Shown in pieces: positions 35,953 through 44,387 of a DNA stretch of 63,300 nucleotides. Source of the DNA: Desulfobulbus sp. (lineage in GTDB: Bacteria > Desulfobacterota > Desulfobulbia > Desulfobulbales > Desulfobulbaceae). Position 1 is the first letter of the stretch. Each line of letters starts with the position of its first letter. The DNA is taken from contig QZJD01000078.1 of the NCBI GenBank assembly GCA_003604995.1, forward strand, positions 1-63,300. The letters run 5' to 3'. Below the pieces are notes generated by a model. It was given only the letters and a program-made list of their open reading frames with translations. It was not told the DNA's origin and did not search any database. The position numbers and the translations under genes were made by a program.

Positions 35953-35992
35953 GCAGGGTGTGTTGTCAGGGGGTGGCAGAGCCTCTTCGCCG

Positions 35993-38656
35993 CTATTTGC
36001 TTCCTTGCTGAATGATGATCGGCAAGGCCAGGAACAGGATATTGCTTTTCTTCTTGATCTCCATCATGCGGTAAATCCGTTGGGAAGACCAGTCGGATAC
36101 CCAGAGGTTTGTTCCGTCAAAGGCCAGCCCCGCCGGATAGGGTCCCGGAGCGGGCCATGAGTCAAGAACAGCTCCACTGCCCGGGTTGAGCTTGAAGATG
36201 GTATCGGTATTGTCGTCGCCCACATAGAGATAACCATGGGCATAGGTCAGGCCAAAGGGACGGGAGCCGGGGGGGGCGGGAATGAAACCCACCTCGGCGC
36301 CGGTGGCCGGGTTGATCTTGATGATCGGTCCGGTCTGCAAAATGGCGGCCCACAGATAAGTTCCGTCCCAGGCCAGATCGGCGGGATAGGCCCTCGGTGA
36401 AGGAAAGGAACTGATGACGCTCATGTCCGCCGGGTTATGTTTGTAAATGGTGCCGTTACCGGTCCAGTCGGTGCTCCAGATGTTGGTGCCATCAAAGGTT
36501 ATTCCCAAAGGGAAGGATGAGCCGGGGTAGTTGAACCCGTCGACCACGCTGCCGGTCGCCGGATCAATTTTGTAATATGCCTTGGGCAGGCCGCTGTCCA
36601 CGTTCCAGAGATGGGTGCCGTCCCAGGTCAGCCCTCGTGGTTGGGTGGAGGGCGAAGCAAAGGACACGCCCAGTGCGTTTTCGATGATTTGCTTGAGAAC
36701 GGCGTAATCACCGCCATCCGCCCAGTAGGATGTATACGGTGAATTGATGAACCAGGTCAGGGTGCCGTTACCCAGTTTTTTCTTGAGCAGGGCCGTTTCG
36801 CCGTCGCCGTTGACCGCGACTTCTTCCGCAGCGGTATCCTGCAAACGGATCATGTAATAGGACGCGTAATTGTTGATAAAATCATAGGTTCGCGGCAGGT
36901 CCTGGGCCAGTTGATGATCGGGTGCGGTGATCTCCAGGTCGGGATTGCCGGCGACTGTTGCCCAGGTATAATTAACAGTGTCGATATCCAGCAGGGAAGT
37001 GTCCACGGCAGTTGCAAATGTGCTGAGGGAGGAGCCCCCCAGCATGATCAGGTTGCCGCCGCCGTTGGCAAAGTTCGCCAGGTGCTGGATGTCTGCGGCG
37101 TCCGCATTTCCGCCATCCATGGCGACGATGACCGTGTGGTAGGGTGACAGATCGATGCTGTCAAAGTCGGAGGTGCTGAACTTGGCATAGACCCGGCCAA
37201 GCTCGTTCAAGGCCTTGTCCACCGAATTTGTCGTGATGTTGGTGCTGATCAGCGCAATCCTGGGGACCGCGTCCAGGGCCGCCCTGGCATTGATCAGGCC
37301 GTGCCCGAACTGGGTGTCAAAGCCGGCCGCGCCGAGATCCGTTGCCGTGTTCTGCAGGATGGAGCGGACGCTGTCCGGGTTGACGCCTTGCTGCAGCATC
37401 AGGGCCACCAGGCCGGTGACGTGGGGGGCGGCCATGGAGGTACCCTGCCAGAACGCGTAGCCGGCCGTGCTTGTGGTGTAGTTCCAGTAGGTGCTCAAGA
37501 TCCCGTCCACATTGCCGTCACCGTCGGAATCTACGGAGGTGTTGCCGCCTGGTGCGGCGACATTGAGTTCCGTCCCGCAGTTGGAGTAGGGTGCCCGTTG
37601 CGGATCGCCGCCGAAGTTGTAGTCGGTTGCGGCAACGGCGATAACCTTGTCGTAGGTCGTAGAGTAGGCGGCCGGATAGATGACCGAACCGCAGTACTCA
37701 TTGCCCGCGGCGCAGACCATGATCACTCCCGCCGCATTGCAGGCTGCAACACCCTCTTCCTTGGTGAGGCTGTGCGTACCACCGCCCGAATAGTTGAGCA
37801 CTCCGGCAGGGGTAGGGTTCACCGGATCGGGCGCGGTCAGCAGGCCGCAGGCATAACGGAAGCCCTGGGCCATCTGGAAGTGGTCCCCCAGTGCCCGGAC
37901 CGGCAGAATCAATCCGTTCCAGGTCATGCCCGCGACACCGGTGCCGTTGTTGGTCGTCGCGCCCACGGTCCCTGCAACATGGGTGCCGTGCCCGTTGTCC
38001 GGATCGGTGGGGTCGCTGTCGAGATCAAGAAAATCATAGCCGTTGCCGGAGAGACGGGATGTCAGGTCGGGATGGTCGAATCGGACCCCGGTATCAACGA
38101 CCGCGGCGATGACCCCGGTTCCCCCGACCCTGAGGTTCCAGGCATCGGGCATGTTGATCAAAGGGTAGTGCCACTGGTCATTATACATGGGGTCCGACGG
38201 GATCACCGTCTCGGTGTCCAGGGGGTTGCTCTGGTCGTCGGGTACGTCACCGACCGGGACGTCTATAAAGTTCGGCTCGGCATATTCCACGCTTGGATCA
38301 GCAGCAAATTCCGCAACCACCTCCCAGACGTCTCGCTGATCATTTATTTTCAGGCGGTGCAGCCGGATGGTATGGATGGACTGCTGGACGGTGCAGTTGT
38401 GATCCCTTGCCATGTCAGTGGCCATTGCCCTGTCCACGTCGGCGCGGAATTTTACCAGGACCTCGCCGGGAACATACGGGGCGTTGAAGTCATAGGGGAT
38501 GTCCTGTTTGGACTGGGGTGAAGACGGTGTGGCTCCCTGTGGTGCGTCGGCGGCGAAAACCGTCGTCGAGGGCAGTAAAAAGAATACTGCCAGTAGAAGG
38601 CGATATATCGCCTTCCAGCTTGTCCGGCATCGGCAAGCCCCTTTTTGAACATTCAT
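35993..38656 (-). CDS. Secreted subtilisin-like protease with C-terminal beta-propeller repeats
   Basis: The 887-residue protein has a signal peptide (LLLAVFFLLPSTTVFA) and a short propeptide-like region. The S8 domain has Asp in AVVDTGVRFDHPDL, His in NGHGTHVAGTVGA and Ser in QGTSMAAPHVTGLVALML. A Rossmann-like middle segment follows. The last 250 residues hold five or more repeats of the form GLTWDGTHLWN...KIDPATG, a YVTN/NHL-like propeller. It ends in a hydrophobic patch SNILFLALPIIIQQGSK. ATG 38656 is preferred over 38668, whose codons overlap the GGAGGGG ribosome site. It is extracellular, perhaps surface-bound. Confidence 0.93.
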   Translation of the reverse strand: MNVQKGACRCRTSWKAIYRLLLAVFFLLPSTTVFAADAPQGATPSSPQSKQDIPYDFNAPYVPGEVLVKFRADVDRAMATDMARDHNCTVQQSIHTIRLHRLKINDQRDVWEVVAEFAADPSVEYAEPNFIDVPVGDVPDDQSNPLDTETVIPSDPMYNDQWHYPLINMPDAWNLRVGGTGVIAAVVDTGVRFDHPDLTSRLSGNGYDFLDLDSDPTDPDNGHGTHVAGTVGATTNNGTGVAGMTWNGLILPVRALGDHFQMAQGFRYACGLLTAPDPVNPTPAGVLNYSGGGTHSLTKEEGVAACNAAGVIMVCAAGNEYCGSVIYPAAYSTTYDKVIAVAATDYNFGGDPQRAPYSNCGTELNVAAPGGNTSVDSDGDGNVDGILSTYWNYTTSTAGYAFWQGTSMAAPHVTGLVALMLQQGVNPDSVRSILQNTATDLGAAGFDTQFGHGLINARAALDAVPRIALISTNITTNSVDKALNELGRVYAKFSTSDFDSIDLSPYHTVIVAMDGGNADAADIQHLANFANGGGNLIMLGGSSLSTFATAVDTSLLDIDTVNYTWATVAGNPDLEITAPDHQLAQDLPRTYDFINNYASYYMIRLQDTAAEEVAVNGDGETALLKKKLGNGTLTWFINSPYTSYWADGGDYAVLKQIIENALGVSFASPSTQPRGLTWDGTHLWNVDSGLPKAYYKIDPATGSVVDGFNYPGSSFPLGITFDGTNIWSTDWTGNGTIYKHNPADMSVISSFPSPRAYPADLAWDGTYLWAAILQTGPIIKINPATGAEVGFIPAPPGSRPFGLTYAHGYLYVGDDNTDTIFKLNPGSGAVLDSWPAPGPYPAGLAFDGTNLWVSDWSSQRIYRMMEIKKKSNILFLALPIIIQQGSK

Positions 38657-38923
38657 TTTCCCCTCCATGAAAAAACTTGTCCTGGAAAGCTCGATCAGAG
38701 CTTTTTGATCCTGCGAACACTTAACCTATTTTAAGAATATCAAATTACCGGAGGGAATTCAAACCATATTTCCTGTGGTAATTTCTGCGGAAAGCGGTTG
38801 ATACGCCTGTGCAGGGGAGGGAAATTGTCCGGAATGAAAGACTTTTGCTTTGCAATGACCCTGAACATGGGGCACAATAATACTACAGGTAATGGGTTCA
38901 AGAATATCTCATGAAGGGAGGGA

Positions 38924-39283
38924 ATGATGAGGGGAAACAGGATCAGGTCGTATGGGTTCGCCTGCCTGGCCATGATTGCGGCAGGTAGTGTGCTTTCCGG
39001 ATGCGTTGCGTCAACGGCCCCGTATGGCTCGGCGGCCATTGTTTCCGAACCGGCCGGCGCCAAGGTGGTCAATCTGAAAGACGGTGAGGAGATCGGGACG
39101 ACTCCGCTCAACTATACGCTGGAGACCGAGGACGGGAAAGCGGAGTATATCCAGCTTCTTCTTACCTCGCCCGGTTATGCGGATCAGGTGACCTCGTTCT
39201 GGATCAACCCCCGGTATGACAGTGCAGAGGACGCCGAGGAAAATCCCCAGGCGGTCAAGGTCAACATGAAAAAGGCGCAGTAG
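38924..39283 (+). CDS. PEGA-like lipoprotein
   Basis: The 119-residue protein has a lipoprotein signal with lipobox VLSGC. The mature part contains AAIVSEPAGAKVVNLKDGEEIGTTPLNYTL, the pattern of a PEGA domain (a small beta fold of surface proteins). Strong ribosome site GAAGGGAGG precedes ATG 38924/38927. It lies divergent from the propeller subtilase; a shared promoter region is possible. Confidence 0.8.
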   Translation: MMRGNRIRSYGFACLAMIAAGSVLSGCVASTAPYGSAAIVSEPAGAKVVNLKDGEEIGTTPLNYTLETEDGKAEYIQLLLTSPGYADQVTSFWINPRYDSAEDAEENPQAVKVNMKKAQ

Positions 39284-39316
39284 CGGTTTTTCTCAGGGGA
39301 TGGCTAGGGCGGCAGG

Positions 39317-40417
39317 GTGAAGGTTCACGGCAAAGCATGGCGGTCCATCTGGCTGGCCGAGGACGGCCGGCGGGTCGGGATTATCGATCAGACCCGTCTG
39401 CCGCACGAATTCAGGGTCGCGATCCTGGCCGACCTGGAGGACGCGGCCCGCGCCATCCGCGACATGCAGGTACGGGGGGCGCCCCTCATCGGGGCAACCG
39501 CGGCCTACGGGTTCTGTCTCGGGCTTTGGGATGATGCCGGAGACAAGAACCTCGATCGGATCGGGGCGACCCTGATCGCCTGCCGGCCCACCGCGGTTAA
39601 CCTTCGCTGGGCCGTGGAGCGACTGGAGGCGGTTTTGCGGCCTCTCCCTCCTGAGCAGCGGCCGGCCGTGGCCTACCGGGAGGCGGCTCGGATCTGCGAC
39701 GAAGACGTGGCGGTGAACGAGGCCATCGGCAACCACGGGCTGCACCTTATCCGGACTGCCTGGGAGAAGATGGATCGACGCGGACCGGTGCGGATCCTGA
39801 CCCACTGTAATGCCGGCTGGCTGGCTACCGTGGACTGGGGCACCGCCCTGGCCCCGGTGTACAAGGCGCACGCAGCCGGGATTCCCTTGCTGGTCTTGGT
39901 TGATGAGACCCGGCCCCGCAGCCAGGGGGCAAGCCTGACCGCCTGGGAACTGACGGCGGAAGGGGTCGACCACCGGCTGATCGTTGACAATGCCGGCGGC
40001 CACCTGATGCAGCATGGCCTGGTGGACCTGTGCATTGTCGGCACCGACCGGACTACCGCCGGCGGCGATGTCTGCAACAAGATCGGCACCTATCTCAAGG
40101 CCCTGGCGGCCCATGCCAACGGGGTGCCCTTTTACGTGGCCCTGCCCGGTTCCACCGTGGACTGGCGGATCAGCGACGGGGTGCGGGAGATCCCCATCGA
40201 GGAGCGGAGTCAGGACGAGGTCCTCTGGGTCCAGGGCCTGACGAGAAGCGGTCGGCTGGAGCCGGTCCGCATCGCCCCGGAGGCCACCGCCGCCCTCAAC
40301 CCCGCCTTTGACGTCACCCCCGCAGCCCTGGTCACCGGCCTCATCACCGAACGCGGCGTCTGCCCCGCCAGTCGGGAAGGGCTAGCCTCGCTCTTCCCGG
40401 AGATGGCGGCCGCCTAG
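39317..40417 (+). CDS. mtnA: S-methyl-5-thioribose-1-phosphate isomerase
   Basis: The 366-residue enzyme of the methionine salvage pathway is recognised by DMQVRGAPLIGATAAYGF, ILTHCNAGWLATVDWGTAL with the catalytic Cys, and VGTDRTTAGGDVCNKIGTY with the catalytic Asp. It converts 5-methylthioribose-1-phosphate to the ribulose form. Start GTG 39317 follows a GGCGGCAGGG stretch. No other salvage gene is adjacent. Confidence 0.95.
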   Translation: MKVHGKAWRSIWLAEDGRRVGIIDQTRLPHEFRVAILADLEDAARAIRDMQVRGAPLIGATAAYGFCLGLWDDAGDKNLDRIGATLIACRPTAVNLRWAVERLEAVLRPLPPEQRPAVAYREAARICDEDVAVNEAIGNHGLHLIRTAWEKMDRRGPVRILTHCNAGWLATVDWGTALAPVYKAHAAGIPLLVLVDETRPRSQGASLTAWELTAEGVDHRLIVDNAGGHLMQHGLVDLCIVGTDRTTAGGDVCNKIGTYLKALAAHANGVPFYVALPGSTVDWRISDGVREIPIEERSQDEVLWVQGLTRSGRLEPVRIAPEATAALNPAFDVTPAALVTGLITERGVCPASREGLASLFPEMAAA

Positions 40418-40502
40418 CGGCAAGGAGCAAGTTTATCAAGTTCATCAAGTGCGGAGTGTATCGGGGCGCGCTGTTTGAAGCTGTATGTTGTCGGCTCATA
40501 GA

Positions 40503-40574
40503 AGCCTGGATGGAGTGCAGCGGAATCCCGGGCTGTATGGCATCTCCAGGACTCCCCTTCCTTCCATCCAGGCT
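40503..40574. repeat. Short palindromic repeat element with 12-bp ends
   Basis: AGCCTGGATGGA (40503-40514) and TCCATCCAGGCT (40563-40574) are perfect terminal inverted repeats of a 72-bp unit. The inner GTGCAGCGGAATCCCGG is typical of MITE-like intergenic repeats seen in many proteobacteria. It lies between mtnA and feoB, which converge. Confidence 0.6.
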
Positions 40575-40639
40575 ACAACCCAAAACCTAAAACCCAAAAC
40601 CCGCAACCAAAAAAACCGCCCCCTGTACCCTACACCTTC

Positions 40640-42856
40640 CTACCCCATCCCCAGAACAGTGCCGATCTGGTAGATCGCCACCGCCATCATAAAGGCGAAC
40701 AGCGTGTTGAAGACCATGGAAAACAGTGCCCATTTCCAGGAGCCGGCCTCCCGGGCGATGCAGATCACGGTGACGAAGCAGGGTGCGTAGAACATGATGA
40801 AGGCCAGGGCGGCCAGGGCCACCACCGCGTTCCAGTTGCGGTCACCGGCCAGCCGGTCCTTGAGGGAGGAGGGCTGTTCCGGATCCGTCGCTCCCAGCGA
40901 ATAGGCGGTGCCGAGGGTGGAGACGATGACTTCCTTGGCGGCAAAGCCGCCCACCAGGGCAATGTTGGTCCGCCAGTCAAAACCGGCCAGCCTGCTCAGC
41001 GGCTCCAGGGCGAGTCCGATCCTGCCGGCCAGGGAGCGGCGCAGCCCGGTTTCCGCCTGCTCATTGTCGATGGCCAGCAGCTTTTTTTCCATTTCCTGGG
41101 CCACGGCGGACCGCTTTTCGTCGGCCTGGCCGCCGATCCCCAGGGCTGCGGCGTATCCGACGCGCACCTCCTCGCGCTGCTGCTCAAATCGGAGTCGTTC
41201 CGAGTCGGGCAGGCCCGGATAGGTCATCATTGCCCAGAGAAGAATGGAGATGCCGAGGATCACCGTGCCCGCCTTTTTAATGTACTGCCAGGTCCGCTCC
41301 CAGGTATGAATCAGCAGTCCCCGGAAAGTGGGGAAACGGTACGGCGGCAGTTCCATGACAAAAGGAGTGGCCGGGCCGCGCAGTACGGTCAGACGCAGAA
41401 ATTTGGCGGCAATCAGGGCCACGCTCCAGGAAACCACCGTGGCCAGGAACATGTAGCGGGCCTGGTGCGCGGAGAAGAAAGCGCCGATCAGGAGCGCCAG
41501 CACCGGCAGCTTGGCCCCGCAGTTCATGAACGGCACAGTGAGTAAAGTGGCCATCCGCTCTTTGGGCGAGCGGAGAGTCCGGGTGGCCATCACCCCGGGA
41601 ACCGCGCAGCCGCCGGCGATGCCGCCGGAAACGATGAAGGGCATCACCGAGGAGCCGTGCAGGCCGAAGGTCCGGAAGACCCGGTCCATCATGAAGGCCA
41701 CCCGGGCCAGGTAGCCCGAATCCTCCAGGATGGCGATGCCGAAGAACATGAACATAATGATCGGCACGAAGCCGAGCACACCGCCTACCCCGTCGATCAC
41801 CCCGGAAATGAGCATGGATTTGACCGGCCCGTCGGGCAGCAGCCGTTCGACGCCCTCGCCCAGCAGGGCGAACAGAGACGCCAGCCAGTCCGCCGGGATG
41901 GTGCTGAAGTTGAAGGTGAAGCTGTAGAGGCCGAACAGAACGGCGGCCATGATCAGCGGCCCCAGGAAGCGGTGGGTGACGACCTTGTCGATCCGGTCCG
42001 AGGTGTAGAGGCGGTCGGCGTCGAAGCGTTGCGACAGGACCCCCTGACGCAGGATGGACTTGATGTAGCCGTAGCGGTGGTCGGCGATGATCGCCTCGGG
42101 GTATGCCTCCAGAGTGCTCTGCAGGTGGCTGGTGATCTGCTCGGTGCGGGTGACCAGGCTGTCGGCCAGGGCGGTGTCGGCCTGCATGGCCCGGTCCAGG
42201 ATCTGGTCGTCGTTCTCCAGGATTTTGAGGGCGGTCCAGCGGGCGGCATAGGTATCGGTGAGCAGGCCGCTTTCTTCGATAAGGGGGACCATGTCCTCCA
42301 GTGCCTGATCCAGGTCCTCGCCGTAGGAGAGGCGCAGGGGATGCCATTCCTTGTCCCGGTCCCGGCTGACGGCCACCAGCGTATCCAGCAGCCGGTCCAC
42401 CCCCTGGCCGCTGCGGGCGATGATCGGCACCACCGGGGCCTGGAGCAGGCTGCTGAGCTTGTCAGAGTCGATGTCGAAACCTCGACTGCGGGCCACGTCG
42501 ATCATGTTCAGGGCGATGACCACCGGAACGCCCAGTTCCATGAACTGGCAGGTCAGGTACAGATTGCGTTCGATGTTGGAGGCGTCAACGATGTTGAGTA
42601 CCACGTCCGGCTTTTCGTTGACCAGGAAATCGCGGGCCACCAGTTCCTCCACCGAATAGGCGGTCAGGGAGTAGGTGCCGGGCAGGTCGGTGACCTGCAG
42701 TTCCGTATCCTGGTGGCGGCAGACCCCGGTTTTCTTTTCTACGGTGACCCCGGGGTAGTTGCCCACGTGCTGGCGGGCGCCGGTGAGGTAGTTGAACAAG
42801 GTGGTCTTGCCGGCATTGGGATTGCCGGCCAGGGCGACATGGATGGGGCGGGACAT
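40640..42856 (-). CDS. feoB: Ferrous iron transport protein FeoB
   Basis: The 738-residue inner-membrane protein has an N-terminal G domain with G1 GNPNAGKTT, G3 DLPGTYSLT and G4 LNMID, a helical GDI-like spacer, and two Gate (nucleoside-recognition) regions with about ten helices. The frame extends to 42943, but ATG 42856 gives the usual FeoB N-terminus (MSRPIHVALAGNPN) and avoids most overlap with the Cys-rich gene upstream. It imports Fe2+ with FeoA. Confidence 0.95.
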   Translation of the reverse strand: MSRPIHVALAGNPNAGKTTLFNYLTGARQHVGNYPGVTVEKKTGVCRHQDTELQVTDLPGTYSLTAYSVEELVARDFLVNEKPDVVLNIVDASNIERNLYLTCQFMELGVPVVIALNMIDVARSRGFDIDSDKLSSLLQAPVVPIIARSGQGVDRLLDTLVAVSRDRDKEWHPLRLSYGEDLDQALEDMVPLIEESGLLTDTYAARWTALKILENDDQILDRAMQADTALADSLVTRTEQITSHLQSTLEAYPEAIIADHRYGYIKSILRQGVLSQRFDADRLYTSDRIDKVVTHRFLGPLIMAAVLFGLYSFTFNFSTIPADWLASLFALLGEGVERLLPDGPVKSMLISGVIDGVGGVLGFVPIIMFMFFGIAILEDSGYLARVAFMMDRVFRTFGLHGSSVMPFIVSGGIAGGCAVPGVMATRTLRSPKERMATLLTVPFMNCGAKLPVLALLIGAFFSAHQARYMFLATVVSWSVALIAAKFLRLTVLRGPATPFVMELPPYRFPTFRGLLIHTWERTWQYIKKAGTVILGISILLWAMMTYPGLPDSERLRFEQQREEVRVGYAAALGIGGQADEKRSAVAQEMEKKLLAIDNEQAETGLRRSLAGRIGLALEPLSRLAGFDWRTNIALVGGFAAKEVIVSTLGTAYSLGATDPEQPSSLKDRLAGDRNWNAVVALAALAFIMFYAPCFVTVICIAREAGSWKWALFSMVFNTLFAFMMAVAIYQIGTVLGMG

Positions 42857-42873
42857 GGGCCGTGCGGGCAGGG

Positions 42874-43053
42874 TCAGGAGGAAGAGTCGGATTTCTTGTC
42901 GGGATGACAGATCGAGGACATCTCGGGACCGCACCCGGAACAATCACAGCTGCAGCCGCAGCCCTTATCTGACCTTGTGAAATTCCGGTACAGGCGACGA
43001 CCGACGAAAACGGCGCAGAGGAGAATAATCAAGAGGATGATGAGATTCTGCAT
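42874..43053 (-). CDS. FeoB-associated Cys-rich membrane protein
   Basis: The 59-residue protein has a single N-terminal membrane helix (LIILLIILLCAVFVGRRLY) followed by a Cys cluster (CGCSCDCSGCG). This is the FeoB-associated Cys-rich family, found beside feoB in anaerobes and possibly equivalent to FeoC or an iron chaperone. ATG 43053 is chosen over TTG 43059. It lies between feoA and feoB. Confidence 0.85.
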   Translation of the reverse strand: MQNLIILLIILLCAVFVGRRLYRNFTRSDKGCGCSCDCSGCGPEMSSICHPDKKSDSSS

Positions 43054-43093
43054 GGTCAAATCGTCGGCCTGGGTGAATCGGGTGAGGTAGATG

Positions 43094-43408
43094 CTATAAA
43101 GGAGTGACGAGGATATGTTCGGCGCAGAGCGGGTCCAGGGTAACCGTGCTGCCCATGACCCGAACCATGCATTGCTTGGACCGGCCGGGACAGATCATCT
43201 CGATCTCGCTGCCCGGCAGCACGCCTAACTGAGCCATGCGGGCGCACAACTTGCGGTCGCCGTTGATCCGGCAGACCTTGAGGCGCTCCCGGCCGCAGGC
43301 CAGGGACAACGGCGTGGCATTCCCGGGCAGTGCCCGGCCAGTTGTCTCCGGCTTGCCATGCTCGCTCACGGCACAGGGACAACTGAATTTCGGCGGATTC
43401 TTGGTCAC
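43094..43408 (-). CDS. feoA: FeoA family protein
   Basis: The 104-residue protein has the SH3-like FeoA fold: PLSLACGRERLKVCRINGD, then MAQLGVLPGSEIEMICPG and a terminal strand MGSTVTLDPLCAEHILV. It regulates or stabilises FeoB. The N-terminal 25 residues include extra Cys residues (SCPCAVSEHG), not usual in FeoA. It is the first gene of the feo operon. Confidence 0.88.
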   Translation of the reverse strand: MTKNPPKFSCPCAVSEHGKPETTGRALPGNATPLSLACGRERLKVCRINGDRKLCARMAQLGVLPGSEIEMICPGRSKQCMVRVMGSTVTLDPLCAEHILVTPL

Positions 43409-43445
43409 GGCTTCTCTCGTTTGGTTTCACTTGTTAGGTACACCA

Positions 43446-43470
43446 AACATTTATCATTGTCAACGGATTT
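43446..43470 (-). promoter_or_regulatory. feo promoter with Fur-box-like sequence
   Basis: On the minus strand a TTGACA (43463-43458) is followed by ATGATAAATG; the overlap TGACAATGATAAATG resembles half of the Fur consensus GATAATGATAATCATTATC. A weak -10 lies 17 bases further (TACCTA). Position about 50 bp upstream of feoA fits iron repression. This is a by-eye match. Confidence 0.5.
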
Positions 43471-43536
43471 TGCAAGGGGGGATGGTTGATTGATGAGAAT
43501 TGAAAAGTGTCCGGTTTGCGCAGGCCGAATATTGCC

Positions 43537-43566
43537 TTGACTTTGCCCGAAGAGGCCGCTTCTATT
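43537..43566 (+). promoter_or_regulatory. Sigma-70-type promoter of the GEMM riboswitch transcript
   Basis: TTGACT (43537-43542), a 17-18 base spacer and a T-rich -10 candidate (TTCTAT/TCTATT near 43560-43566) put the transcription start just before the riboswitch aptamer. Confidence 0.5.
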
Positions 43567-43578
43567 TTTATAGAAAAC

Positions 43579-43651
43579 AGTGAACAGGCCAAACCTGTCG
43601 AAAGGCAGGGGCGGAAAGCCACGGGTCTGCAAAGATAGCCGGGTTGCCACT
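43579..43651 (+). ncRNA. GEMM-I (cyclic di-GMP class I) riboswitch aptamer
   Basis: The RNA has the conserved GEMM-I core: ACAGGCCAAACC, a short stem with GAAA tetraloop (CTGTCGAAAGGCAG), GGGCGGAAAGCCACGGGTCT, then GATAGCCGGGTTGCC, enclosed by a P1 helix (AGTG/CACT). The base aligned with Vc2 G20 is G in ACAGG, favouring c-di-GMP over 3',3'-cGAMP variants, which have A there. It lies 102 nt upstream of the secreted protein gene at 43753, with a terminator overlapping its 3' strand. Confidence 0.85.
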
Positions 43652-43680
43652 TCAAACGGGCAACCCGGCTTTTTATTTTT
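43637..43680 (+). terminator. Riboswitch-controlled intrinsic terminator
   Basis: AGCCGGGTTGCC (43637-43648), which is also the 3' strand of the aptamer, pairs perfectly with GGCAACCCGGCT (43659-43670) and is followed by TTTTATTTTT. The two folds are mutually exclusive, so ligand binding should prevent termination and turn the downstream gene on. This is inferred from the overlap. Confidence 0.8.
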
Positions 43681-43752
43681 CGAAGGAGGAGTAAAGCGGT
43701 CGTTTGATGGTTGACTGGCTCAGCGAATGATCCAAACTCTTTGGGGGACACG

Positions 43753-44316
43753 ATGAAAAAAATTGCCATTGCATCTTGTTTGTTATTTGTATGTTCTATC
43801 TCTGGCGCTGCATTTGCGCAGACCAAGGCGGTGGTCATTCCGCTTGGCTCGAAAAGCTCAGGGCTTCAGCATTATCGAATTGCATCGCAGACAGGGACGA
43901 ATGTTAATGGCTGTGAAACAGTATCATTCACCACGAATGATTCAATCGTAGAGGCTGTTTTATCCTCAAATTTTTCGATATTGCCGACAGCTGATGACCA
44001 AAGTTGGTGGTCAGACATTGTATATACCACTGATGATGGGGCTACGTGGTCTGACGTAAGTGGGCAGGTTACGGTTTCTGGCGCGATTACCGGAGTGTTT
44101 ACAAATAATTCTGAAAATGCGCTATTGACCCTGGATCCGAACACAACATATAAGTTCAGGGTCGATTTGGCGTCTCCGCCGTCGCTATCATCCGGACAAT
44201 GCGAGCTTTTTATTACATTTAACAAAAAGGATTCCGGGAGTGTCGTGACAGCCGCTCCTGCTTCATCACCGTTGCAGATCCCCACCGGGGTGGGAACCCG
44301 TAACAGCGAAGAGTGA
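43753..44316 (+). CDS. Small secreted protein under riboswitch control
   Basis: The 187-residue protein has a Sec signal peptide (MKKIAIASCLLFVCSISGAAFA) and a mature beta-rich domain of about 165 residues with two Cys (GCETVSF and GQCELFITF) that may pair. I do not recognise a family. ATG 43753 follows GGGGGACACG; upstream in-frame codons are inside the leader. The composition is AT-richer than neighbouring genes. Control by a c-di-GMP riboswitch suggests a role in surface attachment, biofilm or extracellular structures. Confidence 0.8.
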   Translation: MKKIAIASCLLFVCSISGAAFAQTKAVVIPLGSKSSGLQHYRIASQTGTNVNGCETVSFTTNDSIVEAVLSSNFSILPTADDQSWWSDIVYTTDDGATWSDVSGQVTVSGAITGVFTNNSENALLTLDPNTTYKFRVDLASPPSLSSGQCELFITFNKKDSGSVVTAAPASSPLQIPTGVGTRNSEE

Positions 44317-44339
44317 CCTTATTTTTCTTGAGTAAAATG

Positions 44340-44368
44340 TCCCCACTGGAGAAGCAGGGGGATTTTTT
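44340..44368 (+). terminator. Intrinsic terminator after the secreted protein gene
   Basis: TCCCC (44340-44344) pairs with GGGGA (44358-44362), followed by six T residues. The stem is short, so strength is uncertain. It sits 24 bp after the stop and just before the convergent trpA. Confidence 0.5.
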
Positions 44369-44387
44369 ATAAAGTATTGGAGCAGGT

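Larger units (their letters stand above)
35595..35992. other. Intergenic region with repeat remnant and terminator
   Basis: These 398 bp contain no supported gene. They hold the upstream region of the substrate-binding gene, a hairpin-type repeat at 35759-35839 and a terminator at 35908-35952 serving the minus-strand subtilase... read from the other side of the gap. Confidence 0.5.
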
